From positions 1-5,398 of the forward strand of contig JAGHBK010000026.1 of NCBI GenBank assembly GCA_021161025.1: a stretch of 5,398 bases of DNA, given 5' to 3'. Below the pieces are notes generated by a model, which was not told the origin of the DNA, made no database searches, and saw only the letters and a program-made list of their open reading frames with translations. How positions within the stretch are numbered: position 1 is the first letter of the stretch; each line of letters opens with the position of its first letter. Of this stretch, positions 1 through 5,293 are shown one piece after another. This DNA comes from a bacterium. GTDB lineage: Bacteria > Patescibacteriota > Minisyncoccia > Minisyncoccales > DG-74-3. Made by a program: the position numbers and the translations under genes.

Positions 1-170
1 CATTTATTATTAATCCAATTGTCCTAAGTGTGTTTACTCCCACAAGCCCACGCTATATAAACCCTTGGTGGTTCTGGGAGGAATTGATAAAGACAATAGC
101 GTTTATTTTATACTTTGTTTATCTCTCAGTTTTAGGGGTAGCTGGAATAAAATTAGTAAAACATACATAA
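1..170 (+). CDS. Small membrane protein, copy 1, C-terminal part (5' end outside window)
   Basis: An open frame enters from the left edge (complete codons from base 3) and ends at TAA 168-170, giving 55 visible residues with no in-frame ATG. I do not recognise the family. The visible part has a hydrophobic start, a short polar loop with NPWWFWEELIK, then a second hydrophobic stretch (IAFILYFVYLSVLGVAGI) ending in a basic tail KLVKHT, as expected for a small two-helix membrane protein. The best support is a paralogue at 1300-1467: FTPTSPRYINPWWFWEELIKTIA here against FTHLGPLNPWWAQEELIKIIA there, where the length difference is two whole codons, which suggests selection on the protein. By alignment with that copy, about 20-25 N-terminal residues are missing, so the full protein would be about 75-80 aa. 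A strong hairpin terminator follows 19 nt after the stop. Function unknown. Confidence 0.6.
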   Translation, partial: FIINPIVLSVFTPTSPRYINPWWFWEELIKTIAFILYFVYLSVLGVAGIKLVKHT

Positions 171-185
171 ACCAAAACCCAAACC

Positions 186-248
186 AAAACCCATTAGATC
201 ATTTCTAATGGGCTTTTTTTATCTTAAAAATTAAAACTAAGACAAAAA
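186..248 (+). repeat. Terminator-plus-tail repeat, copy A
   Basis: This 63-bp stretch contains the hairpin terminator and about 28 bp beyond it. It matches 1493-1555 without gaps at 60 of 63 positions. The differences are one loop base, one base in the T-tract and one base near the end. It is a direct repeat, and together with the upstream coding similarity it marks a duplication of gene 3' end plus terminator. Confidence 0.85.
190..220 (+). terminator. Rho-independent terminator of small membrane gene copy 1
   Basis: A perfect 9-bp stem (CCCATTAGA / TCTAATGGG) with a 5-nt loop is followed by C and seven T. It lies 19 nt after the stop of copy 1. Read on the minus strand the hairpin is followed only by TTTT, so it is mainly a plus-strand terminator, though it may act weakly in both directions. 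An almost identical hairpin follows copy 2. Confidence 0.85.
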
Positions 249-261
249 TCTCTAATGAGTG

Positions 262-273
262 ATGTGTACACAT
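262..273. other. 12-bp perfect palindrome
   Basis: ATGTGTACACAT reads the same on both strands. It sits in the gap between two convergent terminators, so a role as an operator for either flanking gene is unlikely. A related string (GTACAC followed by TTTTTA) occurs at 862-874 near the transposase relic, so it could be the worn end of an insertion element. A 12-bp palindrome in AT-rich DNA can also be chance. Confidence 0.3.
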
Positions 274-311
274 TTTTAGCAACTTTCATCAGAATAAAAA
301 AGATATATAAT

Positions 312-336
312 AAAAAAGGGGAGAAAGAGATCTCCC
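312..336 (-). terminator. Rho-independent terminator of the four-helix membrane gene
   Basis: On the minus strand GGGAGA, a 6-nt loop and TCTCCC form a stem, followed by C and six T. It starts 19 nt after the TAG stop of the 143-residue gene (787-356). The position, orientation and T-tract fit an intrinsic terminator for that gene; the stem is short (6 bp). Confidence 0.7.
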
Positions 337-355
337 TGTGGAAGGAGAAGCGCAT

Positions 356-787
356 CTAATGTTTTATTAAATAATAGAGAGCTTTTTTGAAACTTTCTCT
401 GACAGCAGGACCAATTAGGGCAAATAAGGAAAATATAACTGACACCTCAAGGAATAGGAATTGTTTGCCAATTGGCGGGCCGACAATAGTATAAAACCCT
501 ATCAGAATTACTATAGCACTAATGATGGCCACCTCACAACGAATGATGCTTTTAAAAAACTCGTGTGACCACTTCTGAAATATTTCTATTCGTTCTAGAA
601 GGAGAACTGGTAAGCCCAAAAAAGCATAGCTTAGCCCCGCAATCATTCCTACTACTAGTCCAATTAAAGCATCTAGGGGTGGTAGAGGTTTTAAGACATA
701 CGGTCCCCATCCTGTTAGACCCATAAAGGTGTAGATGATGGCTCCTCCTATCGAAAGATCAGCTAATATCAAGGAACTTCCTTTCAC
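356..787 (-). CDS. Four-helix integral membrane protein of unknown function
   Basis: 143 residues; I do not recognise the family. Four hydrophobic segments are visible at about residues 6-24, 38-65, 83-104 and 109-128. The middle loop carries charged residues (LLERIEIFQKWSHEFFKS, about 63-80) and the basic C-terminus is ESFKKALYYLIKH. No signal peptidase site, catalytic motif or nucleotide-binding motif is seen. The start is GTG at 787-785, supported by AGGAG 9 nt upstream (797-801), the cleanest Shine-Dalgarno on this strand. It stands alone: its own promoter at 808-835, its own terminator at 312-336, and plus-strand small membrane genes on both sides. The predicted transcript start falls about 14 nt before the GTG, so the leader would be barely longer than the ribosome site. 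Real gene: likely; role: unknown. Confidence 0.75.
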   Translation of the reverse strand: MKGSSLILADLSIGGAIIYTFMGLTGWGPYVLKPLPPLDALIGLVVGMIAGLSYAFLGLPVLLLERIEIFQKWSHEFFKSIIRCEVAIISAIVILIGFYTIVGPPIGKQFLFLEVSVIFSLFALIGPAVRESFKKALYYLIKH

Positions 788-807
788 TTTCTTCCACTCC
801 TAAACCC

Positions 808-835
808 ATTTTATCTCCGAAATATTTCTTGTCAA
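808..835 (-). promoter_or_regulatory. Sigma-70-type promoter of the four-helix membrane gene
   Basis: On the minus strand a consensus -35 TTGACA (830-835) is followed after 16 bp by TAAAAT (808-813), which matches the -10 consensus at five of six bases. Transcription would begin near 801, just before the AGGAG at 797-801 that serves the GTG start at 787. Confidence 0.75.
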
Positions 836-855
836 GCCCTTGTGCTCGTTCATAA

Positions 856-1207
856 CATTCCGTACACTTTTTAAGGTTCATTAACGATTACTAATGGTTG
901 TTAATAATGGAGATAGGTATTTTGAGATTTAGGAAACTGATCCTTGATCTTTTCATAGTATTTCATTGGAGAAAGATTTCCGGGGGGCTGGTGAGGTCGG
1001 AGGTAGTTTTAGAAGTAGGGGGTTGTATTCTTTCAACCAGGTATAGAGAAAGTATCTGGAGAGATACTAAAATGTTAGAGACTTAAGCAGATCTGGCAAT
1101 TTTGACAGTTCCTGATAGTATGCTGCTATAGATGCTCGTACTACATCTTTACTACATCCTTTATGTTTTCCTTTCATGGTTCTTCAACTATCAAAGGTTA
1201 CGGGATG
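856..1207 (-). mobile_element. Possible remnant of an insertion sequence
   Basis: The interval holds a decayed transposase tail and has loosely matching inverted ends: CATTCCGTACACTTT at 856-870 against CATCCCGTAACCTTT (minus strand, 1207-1193), 12 of 15 identical, with weaker similarity further in. No target-site duplication is evident. At about 350 bp it is far too short for an intact element, so it would be an internally deleted copy. The coding similarity is firmer than the ends. Confidence 0.35.
901..1177 (-). pseudogene. Degenerate transposase, C-terminal end of an rve/IS481- or IS3-like integrase core
   Basis: On the minus strand the frame 1008-901 reads NYLRPHQPPGNLSPMKYYEK and continues to a stop at 901-903. 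The pattern RPHQ..G.LSP.(K/E)YYEK is typical of the C-terminal end of rve-type (DDE integrase core) transposases. A second minus-strand frame just upstream carries TWLKEYN, which normally directly precedes YxRPHQ, so at least one frameshift separates the two pieces. Further upstream a 36-codon piece starts at ATG 1177-1175 (MKGKHKGCSKDVVRASIAAY) and stops at 1067; it may be a transposase N-terminus after deletion of the catalytic core, but I cannot confirm that. The DDE catalytic residues are not visible, so it is inactive. The plus-strand reading frame at 898-1086 is antisense to this relic and is not a gene. Confidence 0.6.
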
Positions 1208-1239
1208 ATGTAGTATATGAATATCTACAGTTTTAGATC

Positions 1240-1267
1240 TTGACAGATTAGAATAGAGCGTTATACT
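1240..1267 (+). promoter_or_regulatory. Sigma-70-type promoter of small membrane gene copy 2
   Basis: A consensus TTGACA (1240-1245) is followed after 16 bp by TATACT (1262-1267), a five-of-six -10 match. Transcription would start near 1274, giving a leader of about 26 nt that includes a Shine-Dalgarno at 1284-1291. The 16-bp spacing is the same as in the promoter of the 143-residue gene. Confidence 0.75.
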
Positions 1268-1283
1268 CTCAGTAGAACCTACT

Positions 1284-1291
1284 AAGAGGTG
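1284..1291 (+). promoter_or_regulatory. Shine-Dalgarno site fixing the start of small membrane gene copy 2
   Basis: AAGAGGTG lies 8 nt before the ATG at 1300. It is among the best ribosome sites in the window and is the main reason to accept this short reading frame as translated. Confidence 0.7.
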
Positions 1292-1299
1292 AAAAAGGA

Positions 1300-1467
1300 A
1301 TGAAGAAAAGCTTACTTTTGGATCTAATAGTGTTGGTAGGTACTTTAAAAATAATTGCCACAATCTTAACTTATACCACACTCCTGAGTTTGTTTACTCA
1401 TCTAGGCCCACTAAACCCTTGGTGGGCCCAGGAAGAATTGATAAAAATAATAGCATCTCTTTTATAA
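1300..1467 (+). CDS. Small membrane protein, copy 2 (55 aa, C-terminally shortened paralogue)
   Basis: ATG 1300 to TAA 1467 encodes 55 residues beginning MKKSLLLDLIVLVGTLK. The N-terminal half (about 5-33) is one long hydrophobic stretch; it is followed by a loop with LNPWWAQEELIK and then IIASLL and the stop. The NPWW..EELIK.IA core matches copy 1 at the left edge, but copy 1 continues for a full second hydrophobic segment whereas copy 2 stops at its start. Between the NPWW codons and the terminator copy 2 is 47 nt shorter, not a multiple of three, so the truncation looks secondary. A promoter (1240-1267), a good Shine-Dalgarno (1284-1291) and a terminator (1497-1527) surround it, so it may still be expressed as a one-helix protein. 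The minus-strand frame 1381-1184 is its shadow. Family and function unknown; a recently broken copy is an alternative. Confidence 0.6.
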   Translation: MKKSLLLDLIVLVGTLKIIATILTYTTLLSLFTHLGPLNPWWAQEELIKIIASLL

Positions 1468-1492
1468 CTTTATAACGAATAAAAAACAAAGT

Positions 1493-1555
1493 AAAACCCA
1501 TTAGATTATTTCTAATGGGCTCTTTTTATCTTAAAAATTAAAACTAAGATAAAAA
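1493..1555 (+). repeat. Terminator-plus-tail repeat, copy B
   Basis: This is the second copy of the 63-bp repeat at 186-248, 60 of 63 identical and in the same orientation, beginning 26 nt after the stop of small membrane gene copy 2. Conservation here is visibly higher than in the coding part of the two copies. Confidence 0.85.
1497..1527 (+). terminator. Rho-independent terminator of small membrane gene copy 2
   Basis: The same perfect 9-bp stem as at 190-212 (CCCATTAGA / TCTAATGGG) has loop TTATT and is followed by CTC and five T. Read on the minus strand the stem is followed by TTTTAC, so it may also weakly stop transcripts arriving from clpP, whose stop codon lies 56 nt away. No other good terminator is seen after clpP. 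Confidence 0.8.
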
Positions 1556-1582
1556 CTCAATTTTAACCATTTTTAATAAGGT

Positions 1583-2170
1583 TTATTCTTTTGTCTTTAT
1601 CACCTCATCAATAATTCCGTATTCTTTAGCTTCTGGGGCTGATAAATAGAAATCTCTATCTGTATCCTTTTCAATTCTCTTTAATGGTTGACCGGTATGC
1701 TTTGCTAAAATCCGGTTTAATTTGTTTTTTATTTTAATAATTTGTTTAGCCGTAATCTCTATCTCTACTGCTTCTCCCTTTACTCCTCCTGCTACCTGAT
1801 GCAATAAAATCTCAGAGTTTGGTAAAGCAAATCTTTTTCCTTTGGCACCTGCGGCTAATAAAATTGCCGCCATTGAACCTGCTAAACCTATACAAACTGT
1901 AGAAATGGGAGAAGCAACGTATTGCATAGTGTCATAAACTGCCAAACCTGCAGTCACTGAACCGCCAGGAGAATTAATATAGAGTTTTATATCCTTTTTA
2001 GGATCTTTTGAGGCTAAAAATAAAAGTTGGGCAATAACAGAATTAGCCGAAATGTCTGTAATTGGCCCTGCTAAAAGTATAATTCTGTCTTTTAGAAGAC
2101 GAGAATAAATATCATAAACTCTCTCTCCTCTTTGAGTTTTTTCAATTACAGTTGGAATTAAGTAAGGCAT
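1583..2170 (-). CDS. clpP: ATP-dependent Clp protease proteolytic subunit ClpP
   Basis: 195 residues, the normal length for ClpP. The peptidase forms a 14-subunit barrel in the cytoplasm and degrades unfolded proteins fed to it by a Clp ATPase. The serine-protease triad is complete: Ser99 in [11 protein letters not shown], His124 in ILLHQV and Asp173 in [11 protein letters not shown]. The oxyanion/handle region [18 protein letters not shown] (66-83) is standard, and the N-terminus [20 protein letters not shown] is the usual ClpP axial-pore region, which supports ATG 2170 as start. No Shine-Dalgarno is visible before that ATG (the preceding bases are TTAGAAATTGTTGCGAT). It lies 93 nt after trigger factor on the same strand with no obvious promoter in between, so it is probably the last gene of the nusA operon. 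No clpX follows, so the partner ATPase must be elsewhere. Confidence 0.97.
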   Translation of the reverse strand: MPYLIPTVIEKTQRGERVYDIYSRLLKDRIILLAGPITDISANSVIAQLLFLASKDPKKDIKLYINSPGGSVTAGLAVYDTMQYVASPISTVCIGLAGSMAAILLAAGAKGKRFALPNSEILLHQVAGGVKGEAVEIEITAKQIIKIKNKLNRILAKHTGQPLKRIEKDTDRDFYLSAPEAKEYGIIDEVIKTKE

Positions 2171-2180
2171 ATCGCAACAA

Positions 2181-2279
2181 TTTCTAATTTCTAATTGATC
2201 TAATTTCTAACTTGTTTTTTGTCATTTGACATTGAGTATTGGAATTTGATTAGACATTAGAAATTAGTCATTAGGCATT
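2181..2279. repeat. AT-rich short-repeat spacer with an inverted repeat (tig-clpP)
   Basis: The spacer consists of variants of TTTCTAATT and its complement: TTTCTAATTTCTAATT at 2181-2196, CTAATTTCTAA at 2200-2210, and on the other side TTAGAAATTAGTCATTAGGC at 2257-2276. CTAATTTCTAA (2200-2210) and TTAGAAATTAG (2257-2267) are a perfect 11-bp inverted repeat with a 46-nt loop. The right arm runs into the last codons and stop of trigger factor, so part of its C-terminus is written in repeat sequence. There is no T-tract after the stem on the minus strand, so it does not look like a normal terminator. Confidence 0.6.
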
Positions 2280-3151
2280 ACAAAACTTTCAAGTTTTGCT
2301 AAAATTTTCTCATTTCTTAACACTTCTTTAGTATACTCTCTCAATCTTCCTGAGTCAAGTTCTTTTTCTAAATTAGGATTAGCGATTAACATTTTTTTTA
2401 TCTCTTCTTCGATTTCTTTCTCTGAAATTTCTATTTTTTCCTTTTTCCCAATTTCTCTTAAAAGCAGAGATTGAAGAATTCTTTTTTCTGCTTCTTTCTG
2501 AAAAGAATCTAATATTTCTTTTTCTGTCTTCTGAAGTTTTTTTAAATATTCCTCAAAAGGAATCTTTAAAATGTCTTTAACCCCTCTTTTAAGATTTTCT
2601 AACATTCTTTGTTTTTCTTTGACAATCAAAAGTTCAGGAATCTCAGCTTTTGTATTTTGAGCTATTTTATCTAAAATCTCAGCCCTTACCCTTTCTCTCT
2701 CTATCCTTTCTTTTTCCTGTCTTAATTTTTCTATTTCCTCTTTTGTTACCTTAACTTCTCTTTTTTTAACTTCTGAAGCGATTTTTTTATAATCTGGCAG
2801 TTCGATTTCTGGCAAAATTTGAGTTATAGCTTTAAATTCAAAATCATTACCTTTAGCCAGTTTTAAAATACTAATTTGAGGAGGAGAAATCACTTCAATT
2901 TTCTTTTCTAAAATTGCTTTTGGATAAAGTTCCTCAATGGTGAGCTCTGCTGCTCGTTCCAAAATATCTTTTTGAGGAATTTTTCTCTCGATTATTTCTC
3001 TTGGTACCTTACCCTTTCGAAAACCTTCGACCTCTAAATCTTTTCCCAATTCTAAAGTGGCTTTCTCAACAAACTTTTCAAATTCTTTGGCTGGAATTTC
3101 AAAATATAACTCAATTTGAGCTTGGGGCAATTTTTTAAGAGATACTTTCAT
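2264..3151 (-). CDS. tig: Trigger factor lacking the PPIase domain (ribosome-associated chaperone)
   Basis: 295 residues, against about 430 for typical trigger factors. Trigger factor binds ribosomal protein L23 at the tunnel exit and shields new chains. The N-terminal ribosome-binding domain is clear, with the signature GFRKGKVP at 43-50 and the usual features up to the linker LPEIELPDY (113-121). The normal linker helix (VTKEEIEKLRQEKERIERER, 135-154) then passes directly into the C-terminal arm region (RVRAEILDKIAQNTKAEIPE, 154-173). The whole FKBP-like isomerase domain and the first part of the C-terminal domain are absent, without frameshift. The rest (174-290) is charged and helical. 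The ATG lies inside the end of the pyrophosphatase gene (17-nt overlap), preceded only by a weak TAGAAGAAA, so translation is probably coupled. The last residues (MPND) coincide with the spacer repeat. Confidence 0.92.
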   Translation of the reverse strand: MKVSLKKLPQAQIELYFEIPAKEFEKFVEKATLELGKDLEVEGFRKGKVPREIIERKIPQKDILERAAELTIEELYPKAILEKKIEVISPPQISILKLAKGNDFEFKAITQILPEIELPDYKKIASEVKKREVKVTKEEIEKLRQEKERIERERVRAEILDKIAQNTKAEIPELLIVKEKQRMLENLKRGVKDILKIPFEEYLKKLQKTEKEILDSFQKEAEKRILQSLLLREIGKKEKIEISEKEIEEEIKKMLIANPNLEKELDSGRLREYTKEVLRNEKILAKLESFVMPND

Positions 3152-4100
3152 TTTCTTCTAGGAATTTAAGAATTTTGGGAAGAATTTGTTTCTTTCTAGA
3201 AACTACTCCAGGTAATAGCATTAAGTTATCTTTAACCTGTTTCCCAAACACCTTTTTGGCTATCTTGGTTTCTTTTTCGCTCAAGAGAAAAAGGGTGCCA
3301 TTTTTTTTCAAGATATCAATGACAACAAAGAACATTAATTTCTGTTTTCTTTTCTTCTTCAGTCTTTCTAAAGCCTGAAAAATCTTTCCTTTAATAGAGA
3401 AAATTTTTTCTGGTAAAACTGTCTCATGTACCCCAATAGCAAACTTTATCCCTTTTGCTTTAAACTCTTTATAATCCATTGTTACTAATTTATCGGGGCT
3501 AATATCTGAAATATCAGATTTTGCCTCAAACATTTTCTTAGATAGCTTTGTAATATCTTCTTTTGAAATTTCTGCTAAAACATAAGCTATGTCTTTATCT
3601 TCTTTAGTAGTAGTGGGGGAGGTAAATTTTAAAGTGTCAGAGATAATGCCGGTTAACAAAAGGCCGGCTTCTTTTTTTGTTAAAGGGGTTGCGTTTTCAA
3701 AAAACATTTTAGCTAAAATTGTGCTTGTGGAACCTAAAGGTTCTGCTCTATAAAATATCGGGGCTTGGGTTTTAATTCCTCCAAGTTTATGATGGTCTAA
3801 TACTCCAACAATATTTGCCTCCTCAACCCCTTCTATGCTTTGTTCGTAATCACCATGGTCTATTAAAAAAACATTTTTCCCCTTTAAAGACTTTATTAAA
3901 GAAGGTTTTTTCTCTTTAAAATAATTCAAAACAAAAACTACCTCTTTGTTCAAAATTCCAGAATATCCTACTTTAATCTTAAAGTTTGAAAGAGGGATTG
4001 GTAAAAGCTTGTTTTTTTTGAGAAAATTTCCAAATACTAAAGAGGCAACTATTGAATCTGTGTCTGGATTTTTGTGACCGATAATAATTAATTCTTTCAT
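3135..4100 (-). CDS. ppaC: Manganese-dependent inorganic pyrophosphatase (family II, DHH)
   Basis: 321 residues, close to the roughly 310 usual for family II pyrophosphatases. It hydrolyses pyrophosphate to two phosphates in the cytoplasm, pulling nucleic-acid synthesis and aminoacylation forward. All metal ligands are visible: His9, Asp13 and Asp15 in GHKNPDTDS; Asp81 in LIDHGD; His103 in the DHH motif LDHHKLG; Asp155 in GIISDTLKFTSPT. The C-terminal DHHA2 domain ends with the substrate-binding SRKKQ motif (301-305 in PGVVSRKKQILP), which separates this family from other DHH phosphoesterases such as RecJ and NrnA. The ATG overlaps the nusA stop as ATGA (4 nt) and has no Shine-Dalgarno, so translation should depend on ribosomes ending nusA. 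The gene then overlaps trigger factor by 17 nt. Confidence 0.93.
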   Translation of the reverse strand: MKELIIIGHKNPDTDSIVASLVFGNFLKKNKLLPIPLSNFKIKVGYSGILNKEVVFVLNYFKEKKPSLIKSLKGKNVFLIDHGDYEQSIEGVEEANIVGVLDHHKLGGIKTQAPIFYRAEPLGSTSTILAKMFFENATPLTKKEAGLLLTGIISDTLKFTSPTTTKEDKDIAYVLAEISKEDITKLSKKMFEAKSDISDISPDKLVTMDYKEFKAKGIKFAIGVHETVLPEKIFSIKGKIFQALERLKKKRKQKLMFFVVIDILKKNGTLFLLSEKETKIAKKVFGKQVKDNLMLLPGVVSRKKQILPKILKFLEENESIS

Positions 4101-5236
4101 TTTTTATTCTTTTGACTTTTTTCTATCTCTTCTACACTCTTTACATCAATTTTCCAACCAGTTAGTTTGGCAGCTAATCTCACATTCTGACCATCTTTGC
4201 CAATAGCCAAAGAGAGTTGATCTTCGGGGACAATACAAAGAGCCTTGTTTTTTGGTAAAATTCTCACCTCTAAAACTTTAGCTGGAGAGAGAGAATTGGA
4301 AATAAATTCTTCTGGTGTTTCTGACCACTCGATAATATCAATTTTTTCACCTCCCAACTCATTAATCACTGCCTGAACCCTTGTACCTCTCTGCCCAACA
4401 ACTGTTCCAATAGGGTCAATTCCCTCTACTGTTGTCGCTACAGCAATTTTTGTCCGAGACCCCGGTTCTCTGGCAATAGATTTAATTTTTACTTCACCCG
4501 AAGCAATTTCTGGTACTTCTAATTCAAAGAGTTTAGAGACTAATTTCGGATAAGATCTTGATAAAAAAACCCTGGGACCTTTAGGAGTTTGTTCTACACT
4601 TTGAACAAAAACCTTTAATCTCTGACCTGGTCTATAAAACTCTCCGGGAACTTGTTCTGATTTTGGTAAAATTCCTAAAGTCTTTCCAATATCTAAAAAA
4701 ACATTATTTCCTTCAATCCTTTGAACAATACCAGAAACAATTTCTCCTTCTTTTTCTTTGTATTCTTGAAAGATACTCTCTCTTTCTGCTTCTTTGAGTT
4801 TCTGGATTATTACTTGTTTTGCTGTCTGAGCCGCTATGCGACCGTAATCTTCTTGAGCTTTTAAAGGTATTTTTATTTCCTCTCCTACCTTTACACTCTT
4901 TTTTATTTTCTTTGCCTCCGCTATCATGATGTGTCTTTCCGGGTTAAACCTTATTTTCTTTTCCCCCTCTTTTGGTTTTTTCTTTCCCTTCTTTATTTCC
5001 TCTAACTCTTTTTCAGTATATATCATACTTTCATCTACTACCTGTTTTACTCTCCAAAACCTCACCCTTCCTGTTTCTGGATCAAGTTTTGCTTTAATTA
5101 TCTGCCCCCTCTTTCCATAATCTTTTTTGTAAGCTGCTGCAATAGCTTGCTCAATGGTTTCTATAACTTTTTCTGGAGAAATTCCTTTTTCTTCTGCAAT
5201 CTGAGAAATAGCTGAAGTAAATGTTTTTAAATCCAT
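4097..5236 (-). CDS. nusA: Transcription termination/antitermination factor NusA
   Basis: 379 residues from the chosen start. NusA binds RNA polymerase and nascent RNA and controls pausing, intrinsic termination and antitermination. Domains in order: N-terminal polymerase-binding domain (1-160, starting MDLKTFTSAISQIAEEKGIS), S1 domain (about 163-228, GEIVSGIVQRIEGNNVFLDI), KH1 with GTVVGQRGTR (277-286) and KH2 with LAIGKDGQNVR (343-353). It ends soon after KH2, so it lacks acidic C-terminal repeats, like the Bacillus form (about 370 aa). A lysine-rich stretch (about 75-113) makes the N-terminal domain longer than usual. The open frame continues to an ATG at 5323, but the extra 29 residues (MVARCGCPLRK...) are encoded by the GC-rich palindromic element and do not resemble NusA. 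The ATG at 5236, after a weak TAGAAGAT, matches the family N-terminus. Confidence 0.96.
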   Translation of the reverse strand: MDLKTFTSAISQIAEEKGISPEKVIETIEQAIAAAYKKDYGKRGQIIKAKLDPETGRVRFWRVKQVVDESMIYTEKELEEIKKGKKKPKEGEKKIRFNPERHIMIAEAKKIKKSVKVGEEIKIPLKAQEDYGRIAAQTAKQVIIQKLKEAERESIFQEYKEKEGEIVSGIVQRIEGNNVFLDIGKTLGILPKSEQVPGEFYRPGQRLKVFVQSVEQTPKGPRVFLSRSYPKLVSKLFELEVPEIASGEVKIKSIAREPGSRTKIAVATTVEGIDPIGTVVGQRGTRVQAVINELGGEKIDIIEWSETPEEFISNSLSPAKVLEVRILPKNKALCIVPEDQLSLAIGKDGQNVRLAAKLTGWKIDVKSVEEIEKSQKNKK

Positions 5237-5242
5237 ATCTTC

Positions 5243-5268
5243 TACGAAATTACGAATCTTTACGAATA
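5243..5268. repeat. Short repeats of TACGAA(A/T) before nusA
   Basis: Three units, TACGAAAT (5243-5250), TACGAATC (5251-5258) and TACGAATA (5261-5268), lie immediately upstream of the nusA start; on the nusA strand they read TTCGTA repeats. No consensus promoter is evident here. The role is unknown: spacer repeat or protein-binding sites are both possible. Confidence 0.5.
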
Positions 5269-5293
5269 TATGAACAAATAAGTGAGGCAACTT

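Noticed and set aside
171..189. Short AACCAAAACCC direct repeat before the first terminator
   Set aside because: Only about two imperfect units; simple local slippage is a sufficient explanation.
898..1086. Plus-strand 62-codon reading frame
   Set aside because: It is antisense to the transposase remnant, has no Shine-Dalgarno, and its protein looks like no family.
1067..1177. 36-codon minus-strand ORF as an independent gene
   Set aside because: No clear Shine-Dalgarno or promoter, and it runs into the transposase relic; treated as part of that remnant.
1184..1381. Minus-strand 65-codon reading frame
   Set aside because: It lies opposite the promoter and coding part of small membrane gene copy 2, which has far better start signals.
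2181..2279. Possible CRISPR-like repeat array between tig and clpP
   Set aside because: Units are only 8-11 bp, irregularly spaced, with no unique spacers of constant length and no cas genes.
3175..3378. Plus-strand 67-codon reading frame
   Set aside because: Shadow of the well-supported pyrophosphatase gene; its Phe/Ser-rich composition is the complement of Lys/Glu codons.
4926..5120. Plus-strand 64-codon reading frame
   Set aside because: Shadow of nusA opposite its lysine-rich region; Phe/Ser-rich for the same reason.
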